DNA of 23,405 bases from a virus: positions 1-23,405 of IMG/VR virus record IMGVR_UViG_3300027138_000035. One strand, given 5' to 3'. This document shows, one piece after another, positions 12,767 to 20,275 of this stretch (positions are counted from its first letter, which is position 1; each line of letters opens with the position of its first letter). The notes beneath the pieces were generated by a model. The model did not search any database. It had not been told where the DNA came from and worked only from the letters and a program-made list of their open reading frames with translations. The position numbers were made by a program, and so were the translations under genes.

Positions 12767-13270
12767 TCACAGGTAATTCGGAGTATTAAGTTGCGAGATA
12801 TGTATTAAACGAGTGTTTTCTGAATCATAGTCTGACACTGAGCCTATCTCCCACGCTTCGGTTTGCCTAATCCACCCATATAGATGAACCTCTCGTAGTT
12901 CGGGCATAACGGGTTTTGCGACCCATAAAACAAGTTTCGCAATACTGTTTTGATGCTTTCGTACTGCGGCGGAATCTCGTGTTCTGAGCCTGCGTACTTC
13001 TATGTTAAGGCCGACATCGGGGATATGACGATATTTATTGTGTTCGCTTGCGTGCCATACATGACCTGACCAATAACGGTTGGTGTGTTTGGCTACCGCT
13101 AGTTCGCAGACTGCCGACGCCACCTGTGCGGTTCTATTGTCTTCTTGGCGAGTTTTATCTTGATAGTGCGATGCGTCTTGTTTGTCCCAGTTGGCGGTAT
13201 ATCTGCGTATGCCGACATCGCAGGCGTGCTCATATTCCCACGCTTCTAATTTTATTATGACGGGTTCCAT
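12767..13270 (-). CDS. Possible PD-(D/E)xK-like phage protein (167 aa)
   Basis: The middle contains CELAVAK (E56) and then IPDVGLNIEVRRL with D85, E91 and R93, followed by AKLVLWVAKP and a late YGWI. The E...D-G-x-E-V-R layout resembles the PD-(D/E)xK nuclease core with Arg in place of Lys; nuclease activity would be against DNA. A related fold without activity is possible. The ATG at 13270 lies seven bases from the next gene's stop, so it is in the leftward operon with the 138-aa winged-helix-like gene. Confidence 0.55.
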   Translation of the reverse strand: MEPVIIKLEAWEYEHACDVGIRRYTANWDKQDASHYQDKTRQEDNRTAQVASAVCELAVAKHTNRYWSGHVWHASEHNKYRHIPDVGLNIEVRRLRTRDSAAVRKHQNSIAKLVLWVAKPVMPELREVHLYGWIRQTEAWEIGSVSDYDSENTRLIHISQLNTPNYL

Positions 13271-13277
13271 TTCGCTC

Positions 13278-13691
13278 CTATTTATTCCATATAGAAAATT
13301 TAGATAATTGCTGTTCTTTACGCCAACGAACGAGTCCGTTGTTGGAGTTGTTCTGCTTTTGTGTTCGTTTGTCTTTTTGGCGACGCTGTTCCGCTAATGC
13401 CACCAATGCACGATGCCCACCTGGGGTAATTTCGTAAACATATCTTATGGAGCCATTGTCGTTTGTTCTAAACGGGGTTCCAAGCCTGTATTTTTTCAAA
13501 TAGCCCAATCCAGTGAGTGCGTGAAGGGACTCATCTAATCTCTTGGGATCAATACTGTTTAAAACAAATTTCTTGTAATCATTTGAGGAAAATGCTTTGT
13601 TTCTTCTAAATCTCGCATAACACAAAATTTTGTACGCCCCCGAACCATAACGAAGAAACCTGCCTGGATTATTGATTGGATTGTATTTCAT
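13278..13691 (-). CDS. Winged-helix-like DNA-binding protein
   Basis: From the ATG at 13691 the product has 137 residues. Residues 18-95 read as a winged helix: AYKILCYARFRRNKAF, a second helix with FVLNSIDPKRLDESLHALTGLGYL, and a wing ending VYEITPGGHRALVALAE. The pattern of 'YEITPxGxxAL' is common in MarR/PadR-like regulators. The C-terminal part is basic and Gln-rich. It likely regulates phage genes or loads onto DNA. An in-frame TTG one codon upstream is an alternative start. It lies 81 bases downstream of the ParB-like gene. Confidence 0.6.
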   Translation of the reverse strand: MKYNPINNPGRFLRYGSGAYKILCYARFRRNKAFSSNDYKKFVLNSIDPKRLDESLHALTGLGYLKKYRLGTPFRTNDNGSIRYVYEITPGGHRALVALAEQRRQKDKRTQKQNNSNNGLVRWRKEQQLSKFSIWNK

Positions 13692-13772
13692 CAATTAAAT
13701 TTACCTTGAATAGTCTAGTTTTATGGGTTTTCTCCCCAAAAATTTTATAACGAGGAGACTTAAAAAATAAAA

Positions 13773-14540
13773 TTAGTAATTTGCGTGTGCGTCAACAAAA
13801 TTAAGTACGCGCTCTGCTGTCGTATCTCCATCTGTGCCGGGATCTGTTTTTAGCCAGCGAATAAAGTCGTACCATTTTCGTTGTTGGTCAGGGCTGTCAA
13901 ATACGAGCGTGTATTGAACTATGGTTTTTGAACCGTTCGCCACCACAGATGGCGCGCCTTGAGTTACTGCTTGCTGTATGTCCGTGCCTTTAGGTGCGGT
14001 GAGCATTGTTTCACCGTTTTCCATTTGAGTGCTTATAGCAGTTGGGTTATTTGATGATTCCGTCGTTGTTATTGATTGAATGACTGGTGCTTCGTAGGGT
14101 GCATCATCCTCTTGATAGTAATCACCTTCCATGGCGGCTAAATCAAATTGATCCCAGCCAAGTGCATCTATCAAATTGTCGTACTGTTCCCCGACCTCTC
14201 CAAGGAGTTCAAAAAGCATGTTGCTGTCTGTGGTGCCGAGTTCATTTGTTCGGTTGTCTGCTAGGGCGTAAGCAATAGCGCTTTCTGTATTGCCTTCAAA
14301 TTTGACGCAAGCAATTTTATCCCAACCAAGTTTTTTAGCGGCTTCGTATTGGTGGTTTCCTGCAATGATTGTTGAGGTTCCATCTTTATTATCTTTAATC
14401 ACGATCGGTTTTACTTGACCGAATTCTTTGTATGAGGCGACAATTGCGTCTATGTTGCCTTTTCTTGGATTGTTCTCTAGGTGAACAAGTTCTGAGATCG
14501 GAACAGCCAAGTGCTCAATGTTTTTGTGAATATTAGACAT
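13773..14540 (-). CDS. ParB/sulfiredoxin-domain protein
   Basis: The 255-residue product has a ParB-like N-terminal domain: ISELVHLENNPRKGN, FGQVKPIVIKDNKDGTSTIIAGNHQYEAAKKLGW, then ALADNRTNELG. The GNHxxEAA motif matches ParB box II (usually GERR/GNHR), linked to CTP binding or, in phages, nuclease-like domains. The C-terminal half is low-complexity then alpha/beta (TLVFDSPDQQRKWYDFI). It may act in DNA segregation, recombination or methylation-linked modification. It starts directly after the coiled-coil gene stop (TAA-ATG), within the RuvC-like operon. Confidence 0.8.
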   Translation of the reverse strand: MSNIHKNIEHLAVPISELVHLENNPRKGNIDAIVASYKEFGQVKPIVIKDNKDGTSTIIAGNHQYEAAKKLGWDKIACVKFEGNTESAIAYALADNRTNELGTTDSNMLFELLGEVGEQYDNLIDALGWDQFDLAAMEGDYYQEDDAPYEAPVIQSITTTESSNNPTAISTQMENGETMLTAPKGTDIQQAVTQGAPSVVANGSKTIVQYTLVFDSPDQQRKWYDFIRWLKTDPGTDGDTTAERVLNFVDAHANY

Positions 14541-14885
14541 TTATAATCCTGTTTGTATACGAACATTGGCGTTCAATGTTCTGAGTGCGTCCAGTGATGT
14601 TCGCACGGTTAAAAGTTTTTCTCTTTTGGATTTAACTAACGCTTCGCTAATCTTATACGAATATGCTTCGTCGGAAAGTTTGTAGTCCGCCCACGCTTCA
14701 CGCTCCTTGATACTTCCTTTGGCGGCTAGATATTCTTTAGCCCAATTGCCTTTCATAAGTGCATCTTTTTTTGCGGCATCTACTGCGAGAACTTCGAACG
14801 CCTCGGTTTCTTCTTCGAGAATACTCAACAAGCGCATAATCTCCGACTCAATTTCCACCTGAGATATGGGTTGCGACCTAGTCAT
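14541..14885 (-). CDS. Coiled-coil phage protein (114 aa)
   Basis: An all-helical, charged protein beginning with an acidic helix (EIMRLLSILEEETEAFEVLAVDAAKKDALMKG), then basic segments ending LNANVRIQTGL. Resembles small helical proteins found beside phage recombination genes, but I cannot name the family. Its ATG overlaps the RuvC-like stop by eight bases (ATGACTAG) and its stop abuts the ParB-like start. It may act as a recombination or DNA-binding partner of the resolvase; this is inferred from coupling alone. Confidence 0.7.
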   Translation of the reverse strand: MTRSQPISQVEIESEIMRLLSILEEETEAFEVLAVDAAKKDALMKGNWAKEYLAAKGSIKEREAWADYKLSDEAYSYKISEALVKSKREKLLTVRTSLDALRTLNANVRIQTGL

Positions 14886-15408
14886 TTTTGTCCTTTTCTA
14901 TTTCCTTGAAATCACATTTGTCTAATCCGAGCATTTGTTCTTTTCGCCATTCGTATTCAGATAGACCTAAATATGTAAGCGTCATTTGTTCAAGTATCCA
15001 TGCGTCACATTTGTCGCTTCCATCAGTACCTGTAAACATTACCCCTGTTTTCTGTGCCACAGCGCTCATAACTTCTATTTTCCCTGAATTACCTTTTCCT
15101 GTAGCAAATTTGGCTCTACAAGTTGGGGGGATAATGACTATGGGCAGACCGAGTTCTTTCAAGGCGACTTTCACAACTCCGCCTAGTTCCCCAATGGAGT
15201 GGGCTTGAGAGTATTGAGAAGCATACGAATAACCTTCAATTGCGACTATCTCTACTTTTTCGTTTTTTGCGATTTTTACGATTTCGTCACGAATCTCTAT
15301 GAGGCGTTTTGCGCCCCTATTTTTTGACTTTATGCTCTGAGTTGACCCACCGACGCTTACCCCCGTGCTCGTCAGTGAGAGATCTAGACCCATCACATTT
15401 TTTTTCAC
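14878..15408 (-). CDS. RuvC-like Holliday junction resolvase
   Basis: From GTG at 15408 the product has 176 residues. It shows the RuvC nuclease pattern: MGLDLSLTSTG with the first Asp, VAIEGYSY with Glu, and a late SDKCDAWIL with Asp. Such enzymes resolve branched DNA during replication and before packaging. The GTG start (MKKNVMGLD) is preferred because the core begins immediately; the longer upstream frame runs through the promoter of the divergent gene. The upstream TAATGT sits at leaderless distance. First gene of the operon with the coiled-coil and ParB-like genes. Confidence 0.85.
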   Translation of the reverse strand: MKKNVMGLDLSLTSTGVSVGGSTQSIKSKNRGAKRLIEIRDEIVKIAKNEKVEIVAIEGYSYASQYSQAHSIGELGGVVKVALKELGLPIVIIPPTCRAKFATGKGNSGKIEVMSAVAQKTGVMFTGTDGSDKCDAWILEQMTLTYLGLSEYEWRKEQMLGLDKCDFKEIEKDKND

Positions 15409-15422
15409 AGCCGCAACATTAC

Positions 15423-15428
15423 TACAAT
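15423..15428 (+). promoter_or_regulatory. -10 box positioned for a leaderless GTG start
   Basis: TACAAT (15423-15428) is followed by six bases and then GTG at 15435. No clear -35 or ribosome site is seen. The same 26-base gap serves the divergent RuvC-like gene. Confidence 0.45.
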
Positions 15429-15434
15429 AAATGT

Positions 15435-15869
15435 GTGATAAATAAAAAGTCTGCCCCGCAAAAAAATATTGTTTCCATTGACAAACAAGGGGCTTGGGGT
15501 GATGTTTCGTATTATCATAAACTTGACTGTGGGCATATAGAAGTTCGTAAACGAGCATCAACAGCCCCAAAAATTGCATGCACGTGGTGTGTTATTGGTG
15601 AAGAAAAGGGTAGAGAACTCAAAGCATTAACCATTATTCAACCACCGACACTTGAGGAGGTGTGGGACTTTTACGATGACTCAATAAACGAGGAGGTCAA
15701 TGTTGCTAAGTTGCGTGCCGGAATTGCCAGCGCAATAGGTTGTCCACAGGACAGTATTGAGGTGATATCTGAGGTCGGCGAAGACAATGTTCTCCGTGTT
15801 AACTATGTAACAATTTTTTTAGACATCGAACTTGCAAAAAAGATTGGAAAATACCAAAAAAATGTTTGA
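15435..15869 (+). CDS. Zinc-finger-like hypothetical protein (144 aa)
   Basis: From the GTG at 15435 the product has an N-terminal domain with HKLDCGHIEVRKRA and KIACTWC, a candidate zinc site made of Cys, His and a Cys-x2-Cys pair. The rest is alpha/beta with NEEVNVAKLRAGIASAIGC and a hydrophobic YVTIFLDIEL strand. The 'L-x-CGH...C-x2-C' pattern recurs in actinophage hypothetical proteins. No promoter -35 or Shine-Dalgarno is visible; the -10 lies six bases before the GTG. The frame open upstream to 15309 overlaps the RuvC-like gene and is not used. Upstream of the WhiB gene. Confidence 0.65.
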   Translation: MINKKSAPQKNIVSIDKQGAWGDVSYYHKLDCGHIEVRKRASTAPKIACTWCVIGEEKGRELKALTIIQPPTLEEVWDFYDDSINEEVNVAKLRAGIASAIGCPQDSIEVISEVGEDNVLRVNYVTIFLDIELAKKIGKYQKNV

Positions 15870-15930
15870 TGTCTTATCAATAGCGGTGTATCGTTAGCCA
15901 CGAAAGAACCAACCATCTTTTGGGGGCAAA

Positions 15931-16287
15931 ATGGAATCATTGGATATCAAAGATTTTTTTGACACGACAAAAGCGGCTTGTAGGGGGAAAGATATAACTT
16001 TGTTCTATCCGAATCTTCCGCCTCGCCACCGTAAACCGTCACAGACAGAAACCGCAAGACAGATATGTCAGGAATGTAAAGTTATTGATGGTTGTTTGGA
16101 GTACTCGCTTTATTTTGAACCCCTTGGAGTTTGGGGTGGCAAAAACGAAGTTGAAAGAGAAATTCTTAGAAGGCAAAAACATATTGATTTACCCGCTGAC
16201 CGTAAGGCGTCTCACTCTGTAAGACGGTCGGTGAACAGCGGTCGGGTTGACAGAATGGTTAGAAGATTAGAATCTGCAAATGACTAA
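15931..16287 (+). CDS. WhiB-like iron-sulfur transcription factor
   Basis: The 118-residue product has the four WhiB cysteines C17, C46, C49 and C55 and the GVWGG turn (66-70), which together ligand a [4Fe-4S] cluster and contact sigma factor region 4. The C-terminal basic tail (RRSVNSGRVDRMVRRLE) could bind DNA. WhiB proteins are confined to actinobacteria and their phages, so this sets the host group. A GGGGG Shine-Dalgarno-like run precedes the ATG. The stop overlaps the primase start by eight bases, so the regulator is coupled to the replication gene. Confidence 0.95.
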   Translation: MESLDIKDFFDTTKAACRGKDITLFYPNLPPRHRKPSQTETARQICQECKVIDGCLEYSLYFEPLGVWGGKNEVEREILRRQKHIDLPADRKASHSVRRSVNSGRVDRMVRRLESAND

Positions 16288-18034
16288 TGTTGCCGTCGCT
16301 GCTCATGTAGATAGGTTTTTATCTAAACTAAACGGCGTTCGTTCGTCTAGTAACGGCTGGGAAGCAAGATGTCCTTGTCGTAACGACGACAATAACCCGT
16401 CTTTGTCTATTGCTCTCGGACAAGACGACAAGGTGCTTGCTACATGCCACAGGGGTCAAGGTTGTTCAATCGTTGAAATCTGCCAAGCAGTTGGTCTAAA
16501 GGTCACTGATTTATACCCTCCGAGAAAAGAAGAACGAAAACTATCGTTGGTCGCCACATACGATTATCGAAATGAAAAGGGTGAATTGTTGTTTCAAAAA
16601 CAGCGATTCGTTGATCAATGGGGCAAAAAAACTTTCCGTCAAAGAAGACCCGATCCAGCAAACCCCGGAAAATATATTTTTTCCCTAGACGACACACCAA
16701 AGATTCTTTATAAATTACCAGAGATAATTGAGGCGAAAAAAAACAGCGAAATAATTTGGCTTGTGGAGGGCGAAAAGGATGCCGACAATATCTCCAAGTT
16801 GGGATTCTGTGCCACCACACCACCTAACGGTGCTGGTAAATGGCTAGATATCCACACTCGCGCTCTTGAGGGGGCTCAAGTATGGATAGTCGCCGACAAC
16901 GATATTGTCGGAAGACAACATGCTCAAATGGTTGCAAAAACTTTAGAGAAAAACGGGTGCACTGTTATTTCTTGGGTCCCACCCAACAATTTTAAAGATG
17001 TTTCAGAATTACTTGGTGCTGGCAAAAGTCTTGATGAATTAATTGAACTCAAAAACGCAGAACCCCTAAGTGGTGAAGTCGAACACGAAGAAGAAGAGGA
17101 ACAAACCGACGCAATCATTGAAGCCACGACACCCCTAGATTCTTTGGCTGAACAACTTTCAAAACTTTTAACCCGAATTGACATAAGCGAAACAGTCCGC
17201 TTATCAAAAGCATCTTTATTAATAAATTCTTTCGGACATGAAGATCAAATTGACCGAGGAAGGCTCGTAAATTGGTCGGATTTTCTTCTTGAGAATGCAA
17301 ACGACGAGTACGATTGGGTGATTCCAAATGTTCTTGAGCGTGGCGAGCGCGTGATTGTTGTGGCTGCAGAAGGCGTTGGCAAAACGATGCTTGCTAGACA
17401 GATTGCGATTTGTAGTTCTTTTGGCATTCATCCATTTACTCTGTCAAGGATGAAACCAATAAGAACCCTGACAATTGATCTTGAAAATCCCGAAAGAATC
17501 ATTAGACGGACATCGTCAAACATTATGGGTGCTGCTCGAAAATTTGGGTATGTTCAGGGCAGCCCTGAATGCCACATTTTGATAAAACCGGCTGGCGTTG
17601 ATTTAATGCGCGCCTCCGATAAGTCAATTATTGAAGAAGCGGTTGAGACAATAAAACCAGACTTAATCCTCCTTGGTCCAATTTATAAATCATTTATTGA
17701 TCCAGGTGGTAGGACATCTGAAGCCGTGACGGTAGAGGTGGCAAAATATTTTGACATGTTGCGCGACTACTACAACTGTTCGCTTTGGCTTGAGCACCAC
17801 GCCCCACTGGGGACTTCTTCGTCTTCAAGGGATCTGCGCCCATTCGGTTCTGCTGTATGGTCGCGTTGGCCTGAATTTGGTCTTTCTCTTACGCCTGATC
17901 CGACTGCGGTGGGTGAATATGTTTATGATGTCAGCCATTTTCGTGGTGCGCGAGACTTGAGGGAATTTCCAACTAAAATGAGGAGAGGTAAAGTTTTCCC
18001 ATTTGAAGTTATTGAGTTTATGAAAGCATCGTGA
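16280..18034 (+). CDS. Primase-ATPase with zinc, TOPRIM and RecA-like domains
   Basis: This 584-residue replication protein has three parts. A CHC2-like zinc site is at C31-x-C33 ... C56-H57 ... C62. A TOPRIM catalytic core shows VEGEKDAD (E163, E165) and WIVADND (D206, D208). After an acidic linker (EHEEEEEQ, 269-276), a RecA-like ATPase carries AAEGVGKT (Walker A, K368), LTIDLENP, DLILLGPIYKSF (Walker B-like) and LEHHAP. It would synthesise primers and translocate or unwind DNA, like gp4-type or RepA-fused primases. It overlaps the WhiB gene by eight bases. Helicase activity is inferred. Confidence 0.9.
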   Translation: MTNVAVAAHVDRFLSKLNGVRSSSNGWEARCPCRNDDNNPSLSIALGQDDKVLATCHRGQGCSIVEICQAVGLKVTDLYPPRKEERKLSLVATYDYRNEKGELLFQKQRFVDQWGKKTFRQRRPDPANPGKYIFSLDDTPKILYKLPEIIEAKKNSEIIWLVEGEKDADNISKLGFCATTPPNGAGKWLDIHTRALEGAQVWIVADNDIVGRQHAQMVAKTLEKNGCTVISWVPPNNFKDVSELLGAGKSLDELIELKNAEPLSGEVEHEEEEEQTDAIIEATTPLDSLAEQLSKLLTRIDISETVRLSKASLLINSFGHEDQIDRGRLVNWSDFLLENANDEYDWVIPNVLERGERVIVVAAEGVGKTMLARQIAICSSFGIHPFTLSRMKPIRTLTIDLENPERIIRRTSSNIMGAARKFGYVQGSPECHILIKPAGVDLMRASDKSIIEEAVETIKPDLILLGPIYKSFIDPGGRTSEAVTVEVAKYFDMLRDYYNCSLWLEHHAPLGTSSSSRDLRPFGSAVWSRWPEFGLSLTPDPTAVGEYVYDVSHFRGARDLREFPTKMRRGKVFPFEVIEFMKAS

Positions 18035-18035
18035 T

Positions 18036-18656
18036 ATGGCAGAAAAAGGTCTAACTAGAGAATTTCTTGCCGAGCGAGATTTGCGTATATTTAAAATGCG
18101 TCAGGCTGGTGTTCCGATTGCAGAAATAGCCCGAAGGTTTGGTATCGGTACATCCAATGTTTCAAATTCCGTTAAAAGACAATTGAATAAACTTAGCCAA
18201 GAAGCATTGCTAATTTATCCAGAGGTTCTACAGATGGAACTGGAACGATTAGATGCCCTTCAATCCGCAATCTGGCCCCTAACACAGCATCGTAAAACCA
18301 AAATGGATGACGGCACTGAGGTTTCTATTGAGCCAGACATTAAGGCGGTTGCAACAGTTCTTTCGATTATTGATCGCCGTGCAAAACTTCTTGGCATGGA
18401 ACAAACAAATGTGAACGTACAAATGGATGTTCGTGAAACATCACCAATTCGCGCCGTACTGGCTGGTGCGCCAGGCGTTGTTCAGGCTGAAAAATTTGAT
18501 TCCGAGGCTGAGGCTAAGAAACTTTTAATTCTTATGGGCGACGCAGGTATTATGCCAAAAGAAACAATCAAAGAACTCCTAGGCGATTTACCCGCTCTCA
18601 ATGAGGGCGATGATGATTCTGAGAACACAGAAATCGTAGGGGAAGATTTAGTCTAA
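18036..18656 (+). CDS. Terminase small subunit-like HTH protein
   Basis: Residues about 20-50 form a helix-turn-helix (MRQAGVPIAEIARRFGIGTSNVSNSVKRQL). A long helical middle follows (LQMELERLDALQSAIWPL; LSIIDRRAKLLGMEQ). The RRAKLLG(M/L) segment after an HTH is a familiar feature of phage terminase small subunits, which recognise packaging sites. The acidic tail (EGDDDSENTE) also fits. It begins one base after the primase stop. A regulator of other kind remains possible since the large subunit is not in the window. Confidence 0.6.
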   Translation: MAEKGLTREFLAERDLRIFKMRQAGVPIAEIARRFGIGTSNVSNSVKRQLNKLSQEALLIYPEVLQMELERLDALQSAIWPLTQHRKTKMDDGTEVSIEPDIKAVATVLSIIDRRAKLLGMEQTNVNVQMDVRETSPIRAVLAGAPGVVQAEKFDSEAEAKKLLILMGDAGIMPKETIKELLGDLPALNEGDDDSENTEIVGEDLV

Positions 18657-18659
18657 ATT

Positions 18660-19292
18660 TTAAATATCGTCTCTGTAGAATATTTCAAAACCACAATGCA
18701 TAACCGCCGAAGCAAGTGTGCCAAAGTAGGTTTCTCGATTTAATGAGTCATCAATTAAAGCAGTTTCTAATCTTAAAGATGCTTTTAAAGCAGCAGGGTA
18801 TTCAATATCTCTCATAACTTTTCCGCCATCAAACCATAAGGCGTCACCGAAGTTCACTTTTCTTCCAAGTTGCACCTGATATGGCATTGCTACAAATATG
18901 TGATCATCAGATTTTAGGTGAACAAAAGATATACATTCAGTAACTGGTGAATTTCGTTGAGCGAATAATTGAGCAAGGTCTTTCCCGCTTGTTTCTGCTG
19001 GGGCGATTGAGCAATACCCCTCTGCGGCAAGTGTGAACTCCGTTATTCCCCAACCTCGTCTCATGATTACAGAAGCCTCAATGACTGACGCAATTCGATC
19101 ATCTTTTGGGATTCCAAAGGTGTTTTTTAGTTGCACCACGGTTGATAACTCGTTGTTTTTCCAACCGAATATATTGATGTTTAGATCTGAGCCAATACCA
19201 TCTTCCTCAATAAGCGACATTTTGGCAGTTTTTATAGACTCAACACAAAGGGCTATTTTGTCAAGATCCGTCTCGTAAAAACCTGTATACAT
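18660..19292 (-). CDS. Paralogous-family protein B (210 aa)
   Basis: This protein resembles the 178-aa product at 9786-10322 in three blocks, including GITEF and DLAQLFAQRNSPVTECI. It has extra N- and C-terminal segments, with ALKASLRLETALIDDS near the end, and no membrane span or known catalytic motif. The predicted fold is alpha/beta. It lies alone on the minus strand, three bases beyond the convergent terminase-like gene, with a weak GAAGTAGGG ribosome site. The isolated leftward position amid rightward genes suggests separate acquisition. Confidence 0.75.
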   Translation of the reverse strand: MYTGFYETDLDKIALCVESIKTAKMSLIEEDGIGSDLNINIFGWKNNELSTVVQLKNTFGIPKDDRIASVIEASVIMRRGWGITEFTLAAEGYCSIAPAETSGKDLAQLFAQRNSPVTECISFVHLKSDDHIFVAMPYQVQLGRKVNFGDALWFDGGKVMRDIEYPAALKASLRLETALIDDSLNRETYFGTLASAVMHCGFEIFYRDDI

Positions 19293-19358
19293 ATTGATGA
19301 ACCCTACTTCATAAAGGATCCGCTCAATTTAATGGGGTTGCATTTGGGTGATAATTTT

Positions 19359-19364
19359 TATACT
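19359..19364 (+). promoter_or_regulatory. -10 box upstream of the Lys-rich protein
   Basis: TATACT (19359-19364) lies eleven bases before the ATG at 19376. TTGCAT at 19338-19343 is a possible -35 with a short 15-nt spacer. AGGG could be a weak ribosome site. Confidence 0.4.
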
Positions 19365-19375
19365 AGGGTTTTGAT

Positions 19376-19645
19376 ATGACAAAAAACCCATCAAAAAAAC
19401 CATCAAAAACAACCCCAAAAAAGAAGCCGGCTGCAAAAAAAGCGCCATCGCCCAAGAAAACGGCGACTACCCGCCCAGCGGATGCCGATCGTTTGCAAAC
19501 GGCGACTGAGGCAAAGCAACGGTTTGTGAGTGCGGAAAATTTAATGAAAGCAATTGCTGAACAACCTCCAATTGTTAGGGCAAACGACATTAAATCCTCT
19601 TCTCTTCGTAAAAGGATGCTTGCTTGGTTTAGGGCTTCCAAATAG
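19376..19645 (+). CDS. Lysine/alanine/proline-rich basic protein (89 aa)
   Basis: Residues 1-34 are a histone-H1-like tail of KK, PK and AA repeats (PAAKKAPSPKKTATTRP), followed by a short helical domain (RLQTATEAKQRFVSAENLMKAIAEQ). This composition suggests binding to DNA or acidic surfaces. A role in DNA packaging or as a head-associated protein fits the neighbourhood of a terminase-like gene and a capsid-decoration-like gene, but is not shown. The opposite strand is also open and is treated as a shadow. Confidence 0.6.
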   Translation: MTKNPSKKPSKTTPKKKPAAKKAPSPKKTATTRPADADRLQTATEAKQRFVSAENLMKAIAEQPPIVRANDIKSSSLRKRMLAWFRASK

Positions 19646-19694
19646 CCACTTTTGGTAAGCAACCCTTAAAATTCGTTTATTTATAGTTACTTTT

Positions 19695-19714
19695 TACAAC
19701 ATTTAAATGTTGTA
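19695..19714. promoter_or_regulatory. 20-bp perfect palindrome upstream of the structural gene
   Basis: TACAACATTTAAATGTTGTA is perfectly self-complementary. It overlaps a -10-like TATGAT at 19713-19718. It is a strong operator candidate for a dimeric regulator controlling the 19758 gene. Confidence 0.7.
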
Positions 19715-19757
19715 TGATTTATCTACATAGAATTCTCTTTGACTTGGAGGTCAAATA

Positions 19758-20189
19758 ATGTCAGCATCAGCCCCACTTCTTCTCCCAATGACAGTCACAG
19801 GCGCATGCGCAACAACATCTTCGGTTGTTGTTCGCACTCCTGTTGCAGGTCGTGTCCGTGGCATCACAGTTGCAGTTGGTACTGCTCCTGCGGGTTCGGC
19901 ACTCAGCGGAACTGTTCGCAAGGCAACAGCCGCAGGAACAGTTATCGGAACTTGGTCACTTGCAGCCGCCGCCACTTCGGCAGTAGCAACAATGTCAACA
20001 GTAGACGGTGCCGATGAACTCGCCTCTGACGACTTGGTTTACCTCGTAGTTGCCGCTGTAGGTTCAGGAACTGCTGGTTCAAACTTGACCGCTCTTCTTC
20101 AGATTGATCAGTCAGCAGACCAAGACGGTTCAGATGTTCGCAGCACTGCGGTTCTCCGTGGTAACCACCCAGGTGGCGTAGTCGCCTGA
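19758..20189 (+). CDS. Capsid-decoration-like structural protein (143 aa)
   Basis: A small, Ala/Gly/Val/Thr/Ser-rich, beta-type protein. The middle reads VVVRTPVAGRVRGITVAVGTAPAG and LVYLVVAAVGSGTAGSNLTALLQID, with no cysteine pairs or active site. The composition and length fit phage head-decoration or fibre-like proteins. A strong GGAGG ribosome site precedes the ATG at 19758, and a long T/A-rich leader with a 20-bp palindrome lies upstream, as expected for a highly expressed late gene. It ends before a strong hairpin terminator. Confidence 0.6.
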   Translation: MSASAPLLLPMTVTGACATTSSVVVRTPVAGRVRGITVAVGTAPAGSALSGTVRKATAAGTVIGTWSLAAAATSAVATMSTVDGADELASDDLVYLVVAAVGSGTAGSNLTALLQIDQSADQDGSDVRSTAVLRGNHPGGVVA

Positions 20190-20231
20190 TTTTAAGTAAG
20201 TAAGTAAAAGAGAATTAAACCCGACAAACAT

Positions 20232-20275
20232 TTAGTCCCCCACTTCCGTGCAGGTCGGTGGGGGACTAATTGTAT
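20232..20275. terminator. Strong bidirectional terminator
   Basis: TTAGTCCCCCAC (20232-20243), 14-nt loop, GTGGGGGACTAA (20258-20269) form a perfect 12-bp stem, with TTGTATTT following on the right. It separates the structural gene from the leftward 121-aa gene. The tandem TAAG repeat at about 20194-20208 precedes it. Confidence 0.88.

Noticed and set aside
15309-15434. Upstream extension of the zinc-finger-like gene
   Set aside because: It overlaps the RuvC-like coding core and its translation has no domain-like features; the GTG at 15435 is preferred.
19363-19662. Leftward 99-codon hydrophobic frame
   Set aside because: It is the antisense of the lysine/alanine-rich gene; Lys codons give Phe on the other strand, producing false membrane-like sequence.
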